Assembly (NCBI GenBank): GCA_015059145.1
Contig: SVAZ01000002.1
Span: forward strand, 1 to 64,000
Direction of reading: 5' to 3'
Length of the DNA: 64,000 nt
Origin: Erysipelotrichaceae bacterium
GTDB lineage: Bacteria; Bacillota_I; Bacilli_A; Acholeplasmatales; Anaeroplasmataceae
This document shows, in pieces, positions 9,387-16,571 of the stretch (position 1 is its first letter; each line of letters opens with the position of its first letter). The position numbers and the translations under genes are program-made. The notes under the pieces were generated by a model. The model saw only the letters and a list, made by a program, of their open reading frames with translations, was not told the origin of the DNA and ran no database searches.

Positions 9387-10070
9387 TTAAATATTATTCA
9401 TAATTTGTAAACAAATATTTGCAGAGCGTTCAGCCATTTCTCGTTCAAATGACAAATAATCATTTACCTGATTTTCCTCTCCTATGCAATCTGAGATATA
9501 TCTTAAAACAATAAAATCCACACCACTTCTAACTGCAACCTGAGCGATTGAAGCCCCTTCCATTTCACAAGCACATGGAACCTCTTTATCTATATTGTCC
9601 AGCTTATTAAGGCTACTAACAAATTGATCACCACTATATACAGGACAGCTTATATAATCTATATTAAGCTTTTTTAATATAGACTTAAGCATTACTACTG
9701 AATCCATAGATGAAACATATTCCTTTGGCATACCAGGAACCTGTCCATATTCATAACCAAAAATAGTAGTATCAAAGTCATGGTATTTAAGCTTAGATGC
9801 AATAACAACATCCTTCGTCTTAAGTCCCACGCCTCCAGCAATACCTGTATTAATTAAAAGCTGACATTCATACTCATGAATCATTAATGTTGCAGCCATA
9901 GCCGAATTAACCTTACCAACACCGCATTCACATATTACAACATTTGCATTACCAATATTACCTGAATAAAAGCTTATTCCACAGATTTTGTCCATATAAG
10001 AATTTTCTAGCCTTTCAAGTAAAATTTCAAATTCTGGTCGCATTGCTGCAATTATTCCTATTTTCTCCAT
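9387..10070 (-). CDS. mtnN: 5'-methylthioadenosine/S-adenosylhomocysteine nucleosidase
   Basis: It hydrolyses the glycosidic bond of MTA and SAH, recycling SAM by-products. The protein (227 residues, standard) shows the catalytic set of the family: 'IIAAMRPEFEIL' at the start, 'NTGIAGGV', 'CEMEGASIAQVA' and the acid 'RYISDCIGE'. A GGAGG ribosome site precedes the ATG. It follows ylmH by 18 bases, so ylmE-ylmH-mtnN probably form one transcript. Confidence 0.95.
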   Translation of the reverse strand: MEKIGIIAAMRPEFEILLERLENSYMDKICGISFYSGNIGNANVVICECGVGKVNSAMAATLMIHEYECQLLINTGIAGGVGLKTKDVVIASKLKYHDFDTTIFGYEYGQVPGMPKEYVSSMDSVVMLKSILKKLNIDYISCPVYSGDQFVSSLNKLDNIDKEVPCACEMEGASIAQVAVRSGVDFIVLRYISDCIGEENQVNDYLSFEREMAERSANICLQIMNNI

Positions 10071-10088
10071 TCTAATTTACCTCCTATG

Positions 10089-10829
10089 TTATACCCTTTT
10101 AGATAAGGTTACAGCTATTCTACCACTTTTACTATTACCATTAACACTAGAAAGCTTAACCCTACCCTTATGTCTAACACTTATTTCTTCATTTTCCTTA
10201 ACTATATGAGATGGATTTAAAATATTAATATGATTAATAAAAGCTAATCCATTACATATATATTCTAACGCTTCCTTACGTGACATATTGTAAGCAGCAG
10301 ATATCAATACATCAAGCCTTAAGGATGAAACAAAATGAAGCTTATCATCATATCTAATAATATTTTCAATTTCCTTTAATTCCTCTACAAGCTCAATAGC
10401 TGCATTTCCAACACTATGAAAGCTTTCTTTAATAAAGCTGCTTATTTCTTGAGTACATGCAAAATATGCATCATGATTATCATCTATAATAATATCACCA
10501 ATGCATTCTCTTTTAATACCTAATGACATCAATGAGCCTAAAATACTTCTATGTGAAATACTGTAAAATCTTTTATTATAAATAATTTTAAAAACTGATA
10601 TTTTATAATGCTCATTACTAAACTCATCATTAGCTATTATAGCTCTTAATCTATCACTATTTTTAAAGCCTCCATAATAGCTAATATTTAATGCTGGATT
10701 TCTTTTGATTTCCTGATTAAGTATTCCAATTCTAGCCTCATCTAAAAATGGAAGTAAGCTTACACCACCAGCATAAGCCTTATCTATGTATGAATTAATT
10801 CTATTCTTAAATACCTCTAGCTCTTCCAT
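10089..10829 (-). CDS. ylmH: YlmH-like S4-domain RNA-binding protein
   Basis: The 246-residue protein has the YlmH layout: an N-terminal YlmH-like domain ('FLDEARIGILNQEI', 'GDIIIDDNHDAYFAC') and a C-terminal S4 RNA-binding domain from about residue 175 ('LRLDVLISAAYNMSRKEALEYI'). In Bacillus subtilis YlmH acts in ribosome-associated quality control, handling peptidyl-tRNA on stalled 50S subunits. The gene start overlaps the end of ylmE by 13 bases. The sepF, ylmG and divIVA genes usually around it in Bacillus are absent here. Confidence 0.88.
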   Translation of the reverse strand: MEELEVFKNRINSYIDKAYAGGVSLLPFLDEARIGILNQEIKRNPALNISYYGGFKNSDRLRAIIANDEFSNEHYKISVFKIIYNKRFYSISHRSILGSLMSLGIKRECIGDIIIDDNHDAYFACTQEISSFIKESFHSVGNAAIELVEELKEIENIIRYDDKLHFVSSLRLDVLISAAYNMSRKEALEYICNGLAFINHINILNPSHIVKENEEISVRHKGRVKLSSVNGNSKSGRIAVTLSKRV

Positions 10830-11452
10830 AAAATCCTACCTAATCTTATATGAGTAGCTCCAGCCTCAATAGCCTCTATATAATCGTCACTCATCCCCAT
10901 GGATAAGTATGGAATAGACAAATTATATTCCTTCTCTATCTTATTTCTAAGCTCTGTTAAAGCTTTGAATTGTTTTAACAGTTCCTCATGACTAGAATCT
11001 GCCGTCGCCATCATCATAAACCCTACAATATTTATTTTTTCAAACTTTACTACTTCTTCAATAAAGCTATTAATATCCTTATAGCTAACTCCATTCTTAT
11101 TTTCCTCAAGATTAATAGAAACCTCAATAAAGCAATCTAAGGGAGTTTGTCTATACTTATCAATAATTTTAGCAAGCTCTAATGAATCTAAGGAATGTAG
11201 GTAGTTTATTTTATTAACTACATCCTTCGCTTTATTTCTTTGCAGGTGACCAATAAAATGCCAGCTAATATTATTATCTCTTAACTCATCATACTTCTTC
11301 AAAAAGGAATCTACTCTATTTTCTCCAAAGCTATTTATACCATTGGCTATAAGCTTTAGCATCTCTGTGCTATTAACATATTTTGTTGCTGCAACAACAC
11401 ATACATCTTTTGGTATAGATTTCATAAATTCCTTAATATCTTCTCTTAGCAT
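10817..11452 (-). CDS. ylmE: YggS/PLPBP family pyridoxal-phosphate homeostasis protein (YlmE)
   Basis: It is a PLP-binding, non-catalytic alanine-racemase-fold protein that buffers vitamin B6 and affects amino-acid pools. Visible motifs are the PLP lysine in 'VAATKYVNS', 'FGENRVD', 'WHFIGHLQRNKAK', and the phosphate-binding 'SMGMSDDY' and 'HIRLGRILW'. The track starts at 11464, but a good promoter places the transcript start at about 11462, so the ATG at 11452 with GGTG upstream is the likely start (211 residues). The 5' leader would then be only about ten bases. It overlaps ylmH. Confidence 0.92.
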   Translation of the reverse strand: MLREDIKEFMKSIPKDVCVVAATKYVNSTEMLKLIANGINSFGENRVDSFLKKYDELRDNNISWHFIGHLQRNKAKDVVNKINYLHSLDSLELAKIIDKYRQTPLDCFIEVSINLEENKNGVSYKDINSFIEEVVKFEKINIVGFMMMATADSSHEELLKQFKALTELRNKIEKEYNLSIPYLSMGMSDDYIEAIEAGATHIRLGRILWKS

Positions 11453-11468
11453 TTTAATCACCATAAAA

Positions 11469-11497
11469 ATTATATCATATAAAAAAGAAAAAGTGAA
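11469..11497 (-). promoter_or_regulatory. Promoter of ylmE-ylmH-mtnN overlapping the queT terminator
   Basis: TTCACT (plus 11492-11497) and TATAAT (11469-11474) are 17 bases apart, with an extended TGA before the -10. The -35 is the 3' arm of the queT terminator hairpin, and the spacer is its T-tract. Confidence 0.7.
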
Positions 11498-11513
11498 AAA
11501 TCAATCTTCACTC
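11475..11513 (-). terminator. queT terminator
   Basis: Minus strand AGTGAAGATTGATTTTTCACT forms a short stem at the queT stop codon, followed by TTTTCTTTTTT. The stem is only six pairs, so efficiency may be modest. Confidence 0.6.
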
Positions 11514-12361
11514 TTCCTAATATTTATTTTAAAATCAAAAATGCTTAATGCAATTAAAAGTATTGTATATATGGCATAACCAATAAAAAAGCTAATTAAC
11601 ACTGTGCCATCAATAAAAGCACCCATTAAAAATAAAGGCAGCATAGCTACTATAATAGTAAGTATTAATCTAGCTATATGCTTAGTAAATAAAAACAAGA
11701 CTACATACATTATAGGAAACACAATAAATACAATAAGCCAATAATTACTACTAATTAAATCTAATAACGTATGATCAATCGTACATGGATATGCAATGAA
11801 AAGGATAATACCAACTGCACCTAAAGCTAACGCAAGTGAATTAGTCAAATTAAAAAATTTTGTAGATTTGATATTATTTTCAAATTCTAGATATTCAACT
11901 AAGCCTTCATTATTAGCTATAGAAATCATTACAGGTATACCTACTAAATAAAGAACAACTGCTTCACCAATACCAACTGTTAACGCGCTTAACCAAATAG
12001 GCTCAATGCCTAATGCGAAATACAATTCTATTGATACAATAATAGAATTAGTTATAACAGGGAATATACTTGCCACATAAATGTTTTTTATTTTCATCAT
12101 AGGTATTACTGCAAGAGCAGTTGCAATAGTACCGAAGGCCATATCCCATACACCTAAGCTTGAGGTAGTGTTAGAAATAAAGCATCCTAAAATTAATGCA
12201 TAAGCATATTTAGGCTTAAATAAGACAAGCAAAACCAATACCTCAGACAATCTAAACTGTATTGATCCATATGCTATAGGAGCAAATAGCCATGTCAGTG
12301 CTGCGTATAGTGCAGCAATTATTGCCGATTCAGCAATAAACCTTACGTTAATTTTATTCAT
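11501..12361 (-). CDS. queT: QueT-family queuosine-precursor ECF transporter S component with C-terminal membrane extension
   Basis: Residues 1-165 match QueT ('SAIIAALYAALTWLFAPIAYG', 'IQFRLSEVL', 'GVWDMAFGTIATAL'), the substrate-binding S component that imports queuine or preQ1 with the shared ECF module. About 120 further residues add roughly four membrane segments not expected in QueT. The track start at 12478 is wrong: the extra 39 codons cover a preQ1-I riboswitch and lie around the promoter. The true ATG at 12361 follows the AAGGAG that forms the riboswitch pseudoknot. ECF A, A' and T genes are not in this window. Confidence 0.88.
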   Translation of the reverse strand: MNKINVRFIAESAIIAALYAALTWLFAPIAYGSIQFRLSEVLVLLVLFKPKYAYALILGCFISNTTSSLGVWDMAFGTIATALAVIPMMKIKNIYVASIFPVITNSIIVSIELYFALGIEPIWLSALTVGIGEAVVLYLVGIPVMISIANNEGLVEYLEFENNIKSTKFFNLTNSLALALGAVGIILFIAYPCTIDHTLLDLISSNYWLIVFIVFPIMYVVLFLFTKHIARLILTIIVAMLPLFLMGAFIDGTVLISFFIGYAIYTILLIALSIFDFKINIRKSED

Positions 12362-12370
12362 ATTAAATTC

Positions 12371-12416
12371 TCCTTGTTTTTTATTTTCGAAGATGGTTAA
12401 GCAAGGAACATCTTCA
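12371..12416 (-). promoter_or_regulatory. PreQ1-I riboswitch controlling queT
   Basis: On the minus strand, stem GAAGATG/CATCTTC (plus 12409-12415 with 12389-12395) closes a loop TTCCTTGCTTAAC. The A-rich tail GAAAATAAAAAACAAGG re-enters so that CAAGG (12372-12376) pairs with loop CCTTG (12402-12406), leaving the C at 12401 free as the family's ligand-recognising cytosine. This is the H-type pseudoknot of preQ1-I aptamers. Because CAAGG is part of the Shine-Dalgarno AAGGAG, ligand binding should hide the ribosome site: translational repression when preQ1 is present. Confidence 0.88.
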
Positions 12417-12425
12417 AACGTAATA

Positions 12426-12453
12426 ATTGTATCATATTTTCTACTTTTTTCAA
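12426..12453 (-). promoter_or_regulatory. queT promoter
   Basis: TTGAAA (12448-12453) and TACAAT (12426-12431) are separated by 16 bases on the minus strand. The predicted start site lies at about 12419, a few bases before the riboswitch stem, which fits well. Confidence 0.65.
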
Positions 12454-12465
12454 TATAAATGAGAA

Positions 12466-12580
12466 TAAAGGACAGCATAGCTGTCCTTTACCTCATAATT
12501 GGGAGAGTTATAGTTTGCTTATGAAAAAAGTTATCTATCATTTATAGGGAGATTACGATAGATACTGTCTTTTTAAGACA
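12466..12580. other. Intergenic region with four consecutive hairpins (possible structured RNA or regulatory DNA)
   Basis: Four inverted repeats follow one another: TAAAGGACAGC/GCTGTCCTTTA with a 3-base loop (12466-12490), TCATAA/TTATGA (12493-12524), TATCTATC/GATAGATA (12532-12564) and TGTCTT/AAGACA (12566-12580). The loops of the middle two both contain GGGAGA on the plus strand. No ORF with a ribosome site is present on either strand. The density of stems suggests a small structured RNA, but I match no known class, and no clean promoter decides the strand. Confidence 0.4.
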
Positions 12581-12661
12581 CAATTAGTATAACCATTAAA
12601 TTCAAGAATAATACGTTAAAATTATGTGAAAATGTGTGAAGTTGTTATTTTTTCCTTCAAA

Positions 12662-12690
12662 TCTTGCAAATTATTTGCATTTCTTGCAAA
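12662..12690 (+). promoter_or_regulatory. Operator-like repeats upstream of the DUF368 gene
   Basis: TCTTGCAAA occurs at 12662-12670 and again at 12682-12690, exactly 20 bases (two helical turns) apart. The first copy is part of the palindrome TTGCAAATTATTTGCA-like element (TGCAAATTATTTGCA). A weak promoter (TTAACT, 17 bases, GATAAA) lies between this and the gene. Confidence 0.45.
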
Positions 12691-12775
12691 AAAATAGTAT
12701 TTTTTGTATTTATTAACTTTTTTTATGTAAAGTATGATAAAATAATAAAGAATTTTTTTAAAGGAGTGAAAAGCC

Positions 12776-13780
12776 TTGGATGTTAAAAATATGAAAATTA
12801 AAGATTATGGCTTAGTCTTCCTTAAAGGTATACTACTCGGATTAGTCAGTGTCGGTATACCAGGAGTTAGTGCTTCTACGATTGGTATCGTTATTGGTAT
12901 CTATTTTTTAATGGTAGATTGTATCGCAAATATATTTAAGGATTTCAAGCACAACTTCTTATTTTTAATTGTGTTAATTTTAGGATATGGGGTCGGGTCT
13001 ATAGGTGCAGCCTTCTCTGTTACTATATTATTTGAAAAATTTCCTCTTGTTACAACATTTATTATATTAGCATTTATTATTTCATCTATTCCAGATATGT
13101 TTATGAAGCTTAAGCAATATTTCAAAAAGCCTTCATGCTGGATCACATTTGCTGTTGTACTTGCAATAATATTACTATATAACTTCCTAATTGGAAGTGG
13201 TGCTGTTGAAGAATTCCCTAGAGAACCAAGTATATGGTATTTAGTTAAGATGACTATCATAGGTGTAATAACATCTGCCACATTCGTAATTCCTGGTGTT
13301 GACTTTGCTGTTGTATTCTTAGCACTCGGAATATATTATCCATTCTTAAATCTTATATCTGAACTCCTACTATTCGGAGCTGATAATTATTTACAAACAT
13401 TTATTCCAAATATAACAATACTAGGCTTTTATTTAGTAGGTTACTTTGTAGGCGTATTCCTATTTTCAAAGCTTATTAAATTTGTATCTAAAAAGTATAC
13501 CGGTCAAACTCAATTGGCATCATTTGCATTTATTGTTGCAGCGCCATTTATTGTTATTAAAAGCTGTATAATTGACAATGCTTCATTTAAGGTGTCAGGT
13601 GGTCAGATTGTAGCAATCATAATTGGATGCTTAATAGCATTTAGTGTAATGATTGCAATAAAGATAATTAGCAAAAAGAATGATAAAAAGGCTGAGGAAC
13701 AGCTTATAGAGATCATCGAAAAGAATGCTGAAGAATTAGAAAATCAAACAATCGAAAATGAAAACAATCCAAGCGAATAA
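12776..13780 (+). CDS. DUF368 membrane protein (PopT-like polyprenyl-phosphate transporter)
   Basis: This 334-residue polytopic protein has the two DUF368 half-signatures 'GVPGVSASTIGIVIGIY' near residue 25 and 'IPGVDFAVVFLALGIY' near 170, each starting a re-entrant segment. DUF368 proteins have been shown to recycle undecaprenyl phosphate across the membrane for wall synthesis. Both signatures depart from the usual PGVSGGT / PGISGS forms, so the substrate is less certain. The start is TTG at 12776, nine bases after AAGGAG; the next in-frame ATG is codon 6. The C-terminal 30 residues are charged and cytoplasmic. It is a single-gene unit ending in a strong terminator. Confidence 0.82.
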   Translation: MDVKNMKIKDYGLVFLKGILLGLVSVGIPGVSASTIGIVIGIYFLMVDCIANIFKDFKHNFLFLIVLILGYGVGSIGAAFSVTILFEKFPLVTTFIILAFIISSIPDMFMKLKQYFKKPSCWITFAVVLAIILLYNFLIGSGAVEEFPREPSIWYLVKMTIIGVITSATFVIPGVDFAVVFLALGIYYPFLNLISELLLFGADNYLQTFIPNITILGFYLVGYFVGVFLFSKLIKFVSKKYTGQTQLASFAFIVAAPFIVIKSCIIDNASFKVSGGQIVAIIIGCLIAFSVMIAIKIISKKNDKKAEEQLIEIIEKNAEELENQTIENENNPSE

Positions 13781-13804
13781 GCTTGGATTGTTTTATTATT
13801 TTTT
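13764..13804 (+). terminator. Terminator of the DUF368 gene
   Basis: AATCCAAGC/GCTTGGATT hairpin overlapping the stop codon, followed by GTTTTATTATTTTTT. The convergent minus-strand gene may use it too, though its T-tract is shorter. Confidence 0.85.
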
Positions 13805-14674
13805 ATATGGATTCGAATTTGTTACAAATACCTCTGCTGCTAAGCTTATTGTAACAAAGCCTAAAATAACTAAGGCATATGTAAATAATAAGCTTATTAA
13901 TACAAAAGGAATTAAGAATAATAAATATATTATTGCAATAGTAATAATAAGTATTAATAAATCTGATACTAACAATAATACAATATTCTTTGGAGTTACA
14001 ATGTTTTCCATTCTCATCTTTTTATTTCTATGGCCTAAATATGCTTCTAATAATGTCACTGTTGCATAAACCAAAATTGAAATAACTGATGAAATGAAAA
14101 TACTACTTACCCAAACACTTACTAAATATGTAATCAACGCAACTAATGTTACAGAAAGCACTGCATCTACTATAGTAACCAAAATAGTTCTTTTCAAGCT
14201 AATCTCAGCAAACCTTTTATGAATACGGCTTGAGGTAATATAGTATCCTGCTAAAAAGCCTATTATTATTAAAATCACAAATATTATCAAATATACCTTA
14301 AATCCATTTAAGGAATTATTAATAGCTTCAGTAATTTGAGCTTGATAGCTTGCATAATCAGCATTTGCCATGCTAATAAATTCATCAACACGTAAATTAA
14401 TCCAATCCTCTTGAACAATCATCTTAAGTGTTTCAAATGGATTATCCCATGATAGCTCGCTAAAAGATGTTATAATATAATCTAATAGCTTATTGACATC
14501 TAAATTTATAGATGAAATACCACCACTTATATCCATGTTAAAATTATCTAATTCTATTTTTGCACCAAGATATAAAATACCAAATCCCAACAACGAGCAT
14601 ACTAATAATATTATAATTGGAATAAAAATATATCTAAGGCTCTTAATATAAAAAACTAATGTGTTTCTAATCAT
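13796..14674 (-). CDS. Polytopic membrane protein of unknown function
   Basis: I do not recognise this 292-residue protein. It has one N-terminal membrane segment (about residues 12-36), a roughly 90-residue extracytoplasmic acidic loop ('ISGGISSINLDVNKLLDYI'), then five closely spaced membrane segments to the end. The loop between segments 1 and 2 repeats short helical stretches. A GGGGGAT ribosome site precedes the ATG. It starts 45 bases beyond sufB and is separated from it by a terminator with no room for an obvious promoter, so read-through from the suf operon is possible. It converges with the DUF368 gene. Confidence 0.7.
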   Translation of the reverse strand: MIRNTLVFYIKSLRYIFIPIIILLVCSLLGFGILYLGAKIELDNFNMDISGGISSINLDVNKLLDYIITSFSELSWDNPFETLKMIVQEDWINLRVDEFISMANADYASYQAQITEAINNSLNGFKVYLIIFVILIIIGFLAGYYITSSRIHKRFAEISLKRTILVTIVDAVLSVTLVALITYLVSVWVSSIFISSVISILVYATVTLLEAYLGHRNKKMRMENIVTPKNIVLLLVSDLLILIITIAIIYLLFLIPFVLISLLFTYALVILGFVTISLAAEVFVTNSNPYKK

Positions 14675-14691
14675 ATATTATCCCCCTAAAT

Positions 14692-14716
14692 AAAAAACCT
14701 TCTTCTGAAGGTTTTT
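14692..14716 (-). terminator. Terminator behind sufB
   Basis: Minus strand AACCTTCAGAAGAAGGTTTTTTATTT, a six-pair hairpin with a good T-tract directly after the sufB stop. Confidence 0.75.
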
Positions 14717-14719
14717 ATT

Positions 14720-16132
14720 TTAACCTTGAGAATCAACCATTTCAAGCTTAATTAATCTATTTAATTCAACTGCATATTCCATAGGAAGCTCCTTAGAGAA
14801 TGGTTCAATAAATCCCATAACAATCATTTCAGTTGCTTCAGCTTCGGTTAACCCTCTACTCATCAAATAAAACAGCTGCTCCTCATTTACCTTTGATACT
14901 GTAGCTTCGTGCTCAATATACATATCACTATTCTTTCCACTATTAATTGGAATCGTATCTGATGTAGATAGCTCGTCTAATATTAATGTATCGCATTCAA
15001 CATGGCTTCTAGCACCTAATGCCTTAGGACCACATGAAACTGTACCACGATAATTAACCTTACCTCCACCGCGACATATACTTTTCGAAATAATAGTTGA
15101 TGTAGAGTTTTCACCTAAATGAATCATCTTAGCTCCAGTATCCTGTAATTGTCCTTCTGATGCAAAGGCAATAGAAACTGTAGTTCCCTTTGCACCCTTG
15201 CCCTTTAATACACAGGCAGGATATTTCATATTTAATCCAGAACCAACATTACCATCTATCCATTCCATATGCCCGTTATCCTCAACTAAGGTTCTCTTAG
15301 TAACAAGGTTAACAATATTATTAGACCAGTTTTGAACAGTCGAATAACGACAGTGCGCATTATTCTTTACATATATTTCCACTACAGCAGCGTGTAAAGA
15401 ATCCTTAGAATATTGTGGAGCAGTACAGCCCTCAACATAATGGATATCTGCACCATCATCAACAATAATCAGTGTTCTTTCAAATTGTCCCATTCTTTCA
15501 GAGTTAATTCTAAAATAGGATTGGACAGGCTTTTCAAGCTTAACACCCTTTGGAACATATATAAAAGATCCACCACTCCATACAGCACTATTTAGAGCTG
15601 CATATTTATTATCAGTATAAGGAACAATTTTACCAAAATATTCCTTAACAAGCTCAGGGTATTCTCTTACTGCAGTATCTGTGTCACAAAATATTACTCC
15701 TAGATCATCTAATTCCTTTAAATTATTATGATAAACAACCTCAGATTCAAACTGAGTAGACGTACCTGCAAGATACTTTGCCTCAGCCTCAGGTATACCT
15801 AGCTTTTCAAATGTATCCTTGATTTCCTCTGGAACATCATCCCAACTATTTTCAGCCTTCTCTGATGACTTAATATAGTATGTATATTCATTAAAATCAA
15901 TCCCTGACAAATCAGGTCCCCACTTAGGATTATCAAGCTTTAGAAAAGCATTATAAGCCTTTAATCTAAATTCCCTCATCCAATCAGGTTCATTTTTTGC
16001 ATTAGAAATAAATTCAACAACATTTCTATTAAGACCTTTTCCTGATGTTAATACAGTTTTTGCATCAGTGGTAAAGCCATACTTGTAGTCGCCAACAATA
16101 CTATTTATTTCATCTTTATTATTTTGACTCAT
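14720..16132 (-). CDS. sufB: Fe-S cluster scaffold complex subunit SufB
   Basis: SufB is the main cluster-binding subunit of the SufBCD scaffold. The 470-residue protein is full length and shows '[22 protein letters not shown]', '[23 protein letters not shown]', '[18 protein letters not shown]' and the C-terminal '[22 protein letters not shown]' SufBD signature. The gene overlaps the end of sufU by 14 bases and a GGAGG lies just before its ATG. Gene order sufC-D-S-U-B is the standard Bacillota arrangement, and this is the last gene before a terminator. Confidence 0.97.
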   Translation of the reverse strand: MSQNNKDEINSIVGDYKYGFTTDAKTVLTSGKGLNRNVVEFISNAKNEPDWMREFRLKAYNAFLKLDNPKWGPDLSGIDFNEYTYYIKSSEKAENSWDDVPEEIKDTFEKLGIPEAEAKYLAGTSTQFESEVVYHNNLKELDDLGVIFCDTDTAVREYPELVKEYFGKIVPYTDNKYAALNSAVWSGGSFIYVPKGVKLEKPVQSYFRINSERMGQFERTLIIVDDGADIHYVEGCTAPQYSKDSLHAAVVEIYVKNNAHCRYSTVQNWSNNIVNLVTKRTLVEDNGHMEWIDGNVGSGLNMKYPACVLKGKGAKGTTVSIAFASEGQLQDTGAKMIHLGENSTSTIISKSICRGGGKVNYRGTVSCGPKALGARSHVECDTLILDELSTSDTIPINSGKNSDMYIEHEATVSKVNEEQLFYLMSRGLTEAEATEMIVMGFIEPFSKELPMEYAVELNRLIKLEMVDSQG

Positions 16133-16559
16133 GCTCTACCTCCGTAATAGCTTGCTCAACTGCCTTCCAAGCTAGAGTAGCGCATTTAATTCTAGCAGGG
16201 AAATCACGGACACCAGCATACGCAATAGCCTCTCCTAGTGTTTCCTCATCCTTAGGCTCCTCACCCTTAACTAGCTCATAAAAATCATTAATGATCGCCT
16301 TAGCATCCTCAACTCGTCTTCCCTTTAAAACATCAGACATAACTGATGCAGATGAGCAGCAAATGCTACAGCCCTTTCCATCATGATATACTTCCTCAAC
16401 AACACCATTATTCACATAAATCTCTACGTTCATGTCATCTCCACATGAAGGATTATTCAAGTGAACAAAGTGATATTTGTCAGTTTTTTTCAAGCCTTTA
16501 TTTTTTGGATTCTTATAGTTGTCCATTATAACAGTTCTATATAATGTAGTTAAATCCAT
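16119..16559 (-). CDS. sufU: SufU zinc-dependent sulfurtransferase
   Basis: SufU accepts persulfide sulfur from SufS and passes it on to the SufBCD scaffold. The three zinc-site cysteines and aspartate are visible in 'NNPSCGDD', 'GKGCSIC' and '[11 protein letters not shown]'. The middle motif reads '[10 protein letters not shown]', with two additional cysteines where Bacillus SufU has 'GCSISMASAS'. The track begins at TTG 16568; the ATG at 16559 follows AGGAG by nine bases and matches the usual '[16 protein letters not shown]' start. It sits between sufS and sufB. Confidence 0.93.
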   Translation of the reverse strand: MDLTTLYRTVIMDNYKNPKNKGLKKTDKYHFVHLNNPSCGDDMNVEIYVNNGVVEEVYHDGKGCSICCSSASVMSDVLKGRRVEDAKAIINDFYELVKGEEPKDEETLGEAIAYAGVRDFPARIKCATLAWKAVEQAITEVEHESK

Positions 16560-16571
16560 CTCAATCAACTC

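Noticed and set aside
12362-12478. N-terminal 39-residue extension of QueT in the ORF track
   Set aside because: It translates through the preQ1-I aptamer, its promoter and the Shine-Dalgarno; the real ATG is at 12361.
12466-12580. Known riboswitch or housekeeping RNA (purine, fluoride, preQ1-II, guanidine, 6S, SRP) in the hairpin array
   Set aside because: Compared from memory, none of the conserved cores of these classes is present; left as an unassigned structured region.
13758-14069. Plus-strand ORF of 103 residues
   Set aside because: It is antisense to the 292-residue membrane protein and overlaps the DUF368 terminator; low complexity from AT-rich shadow reading.
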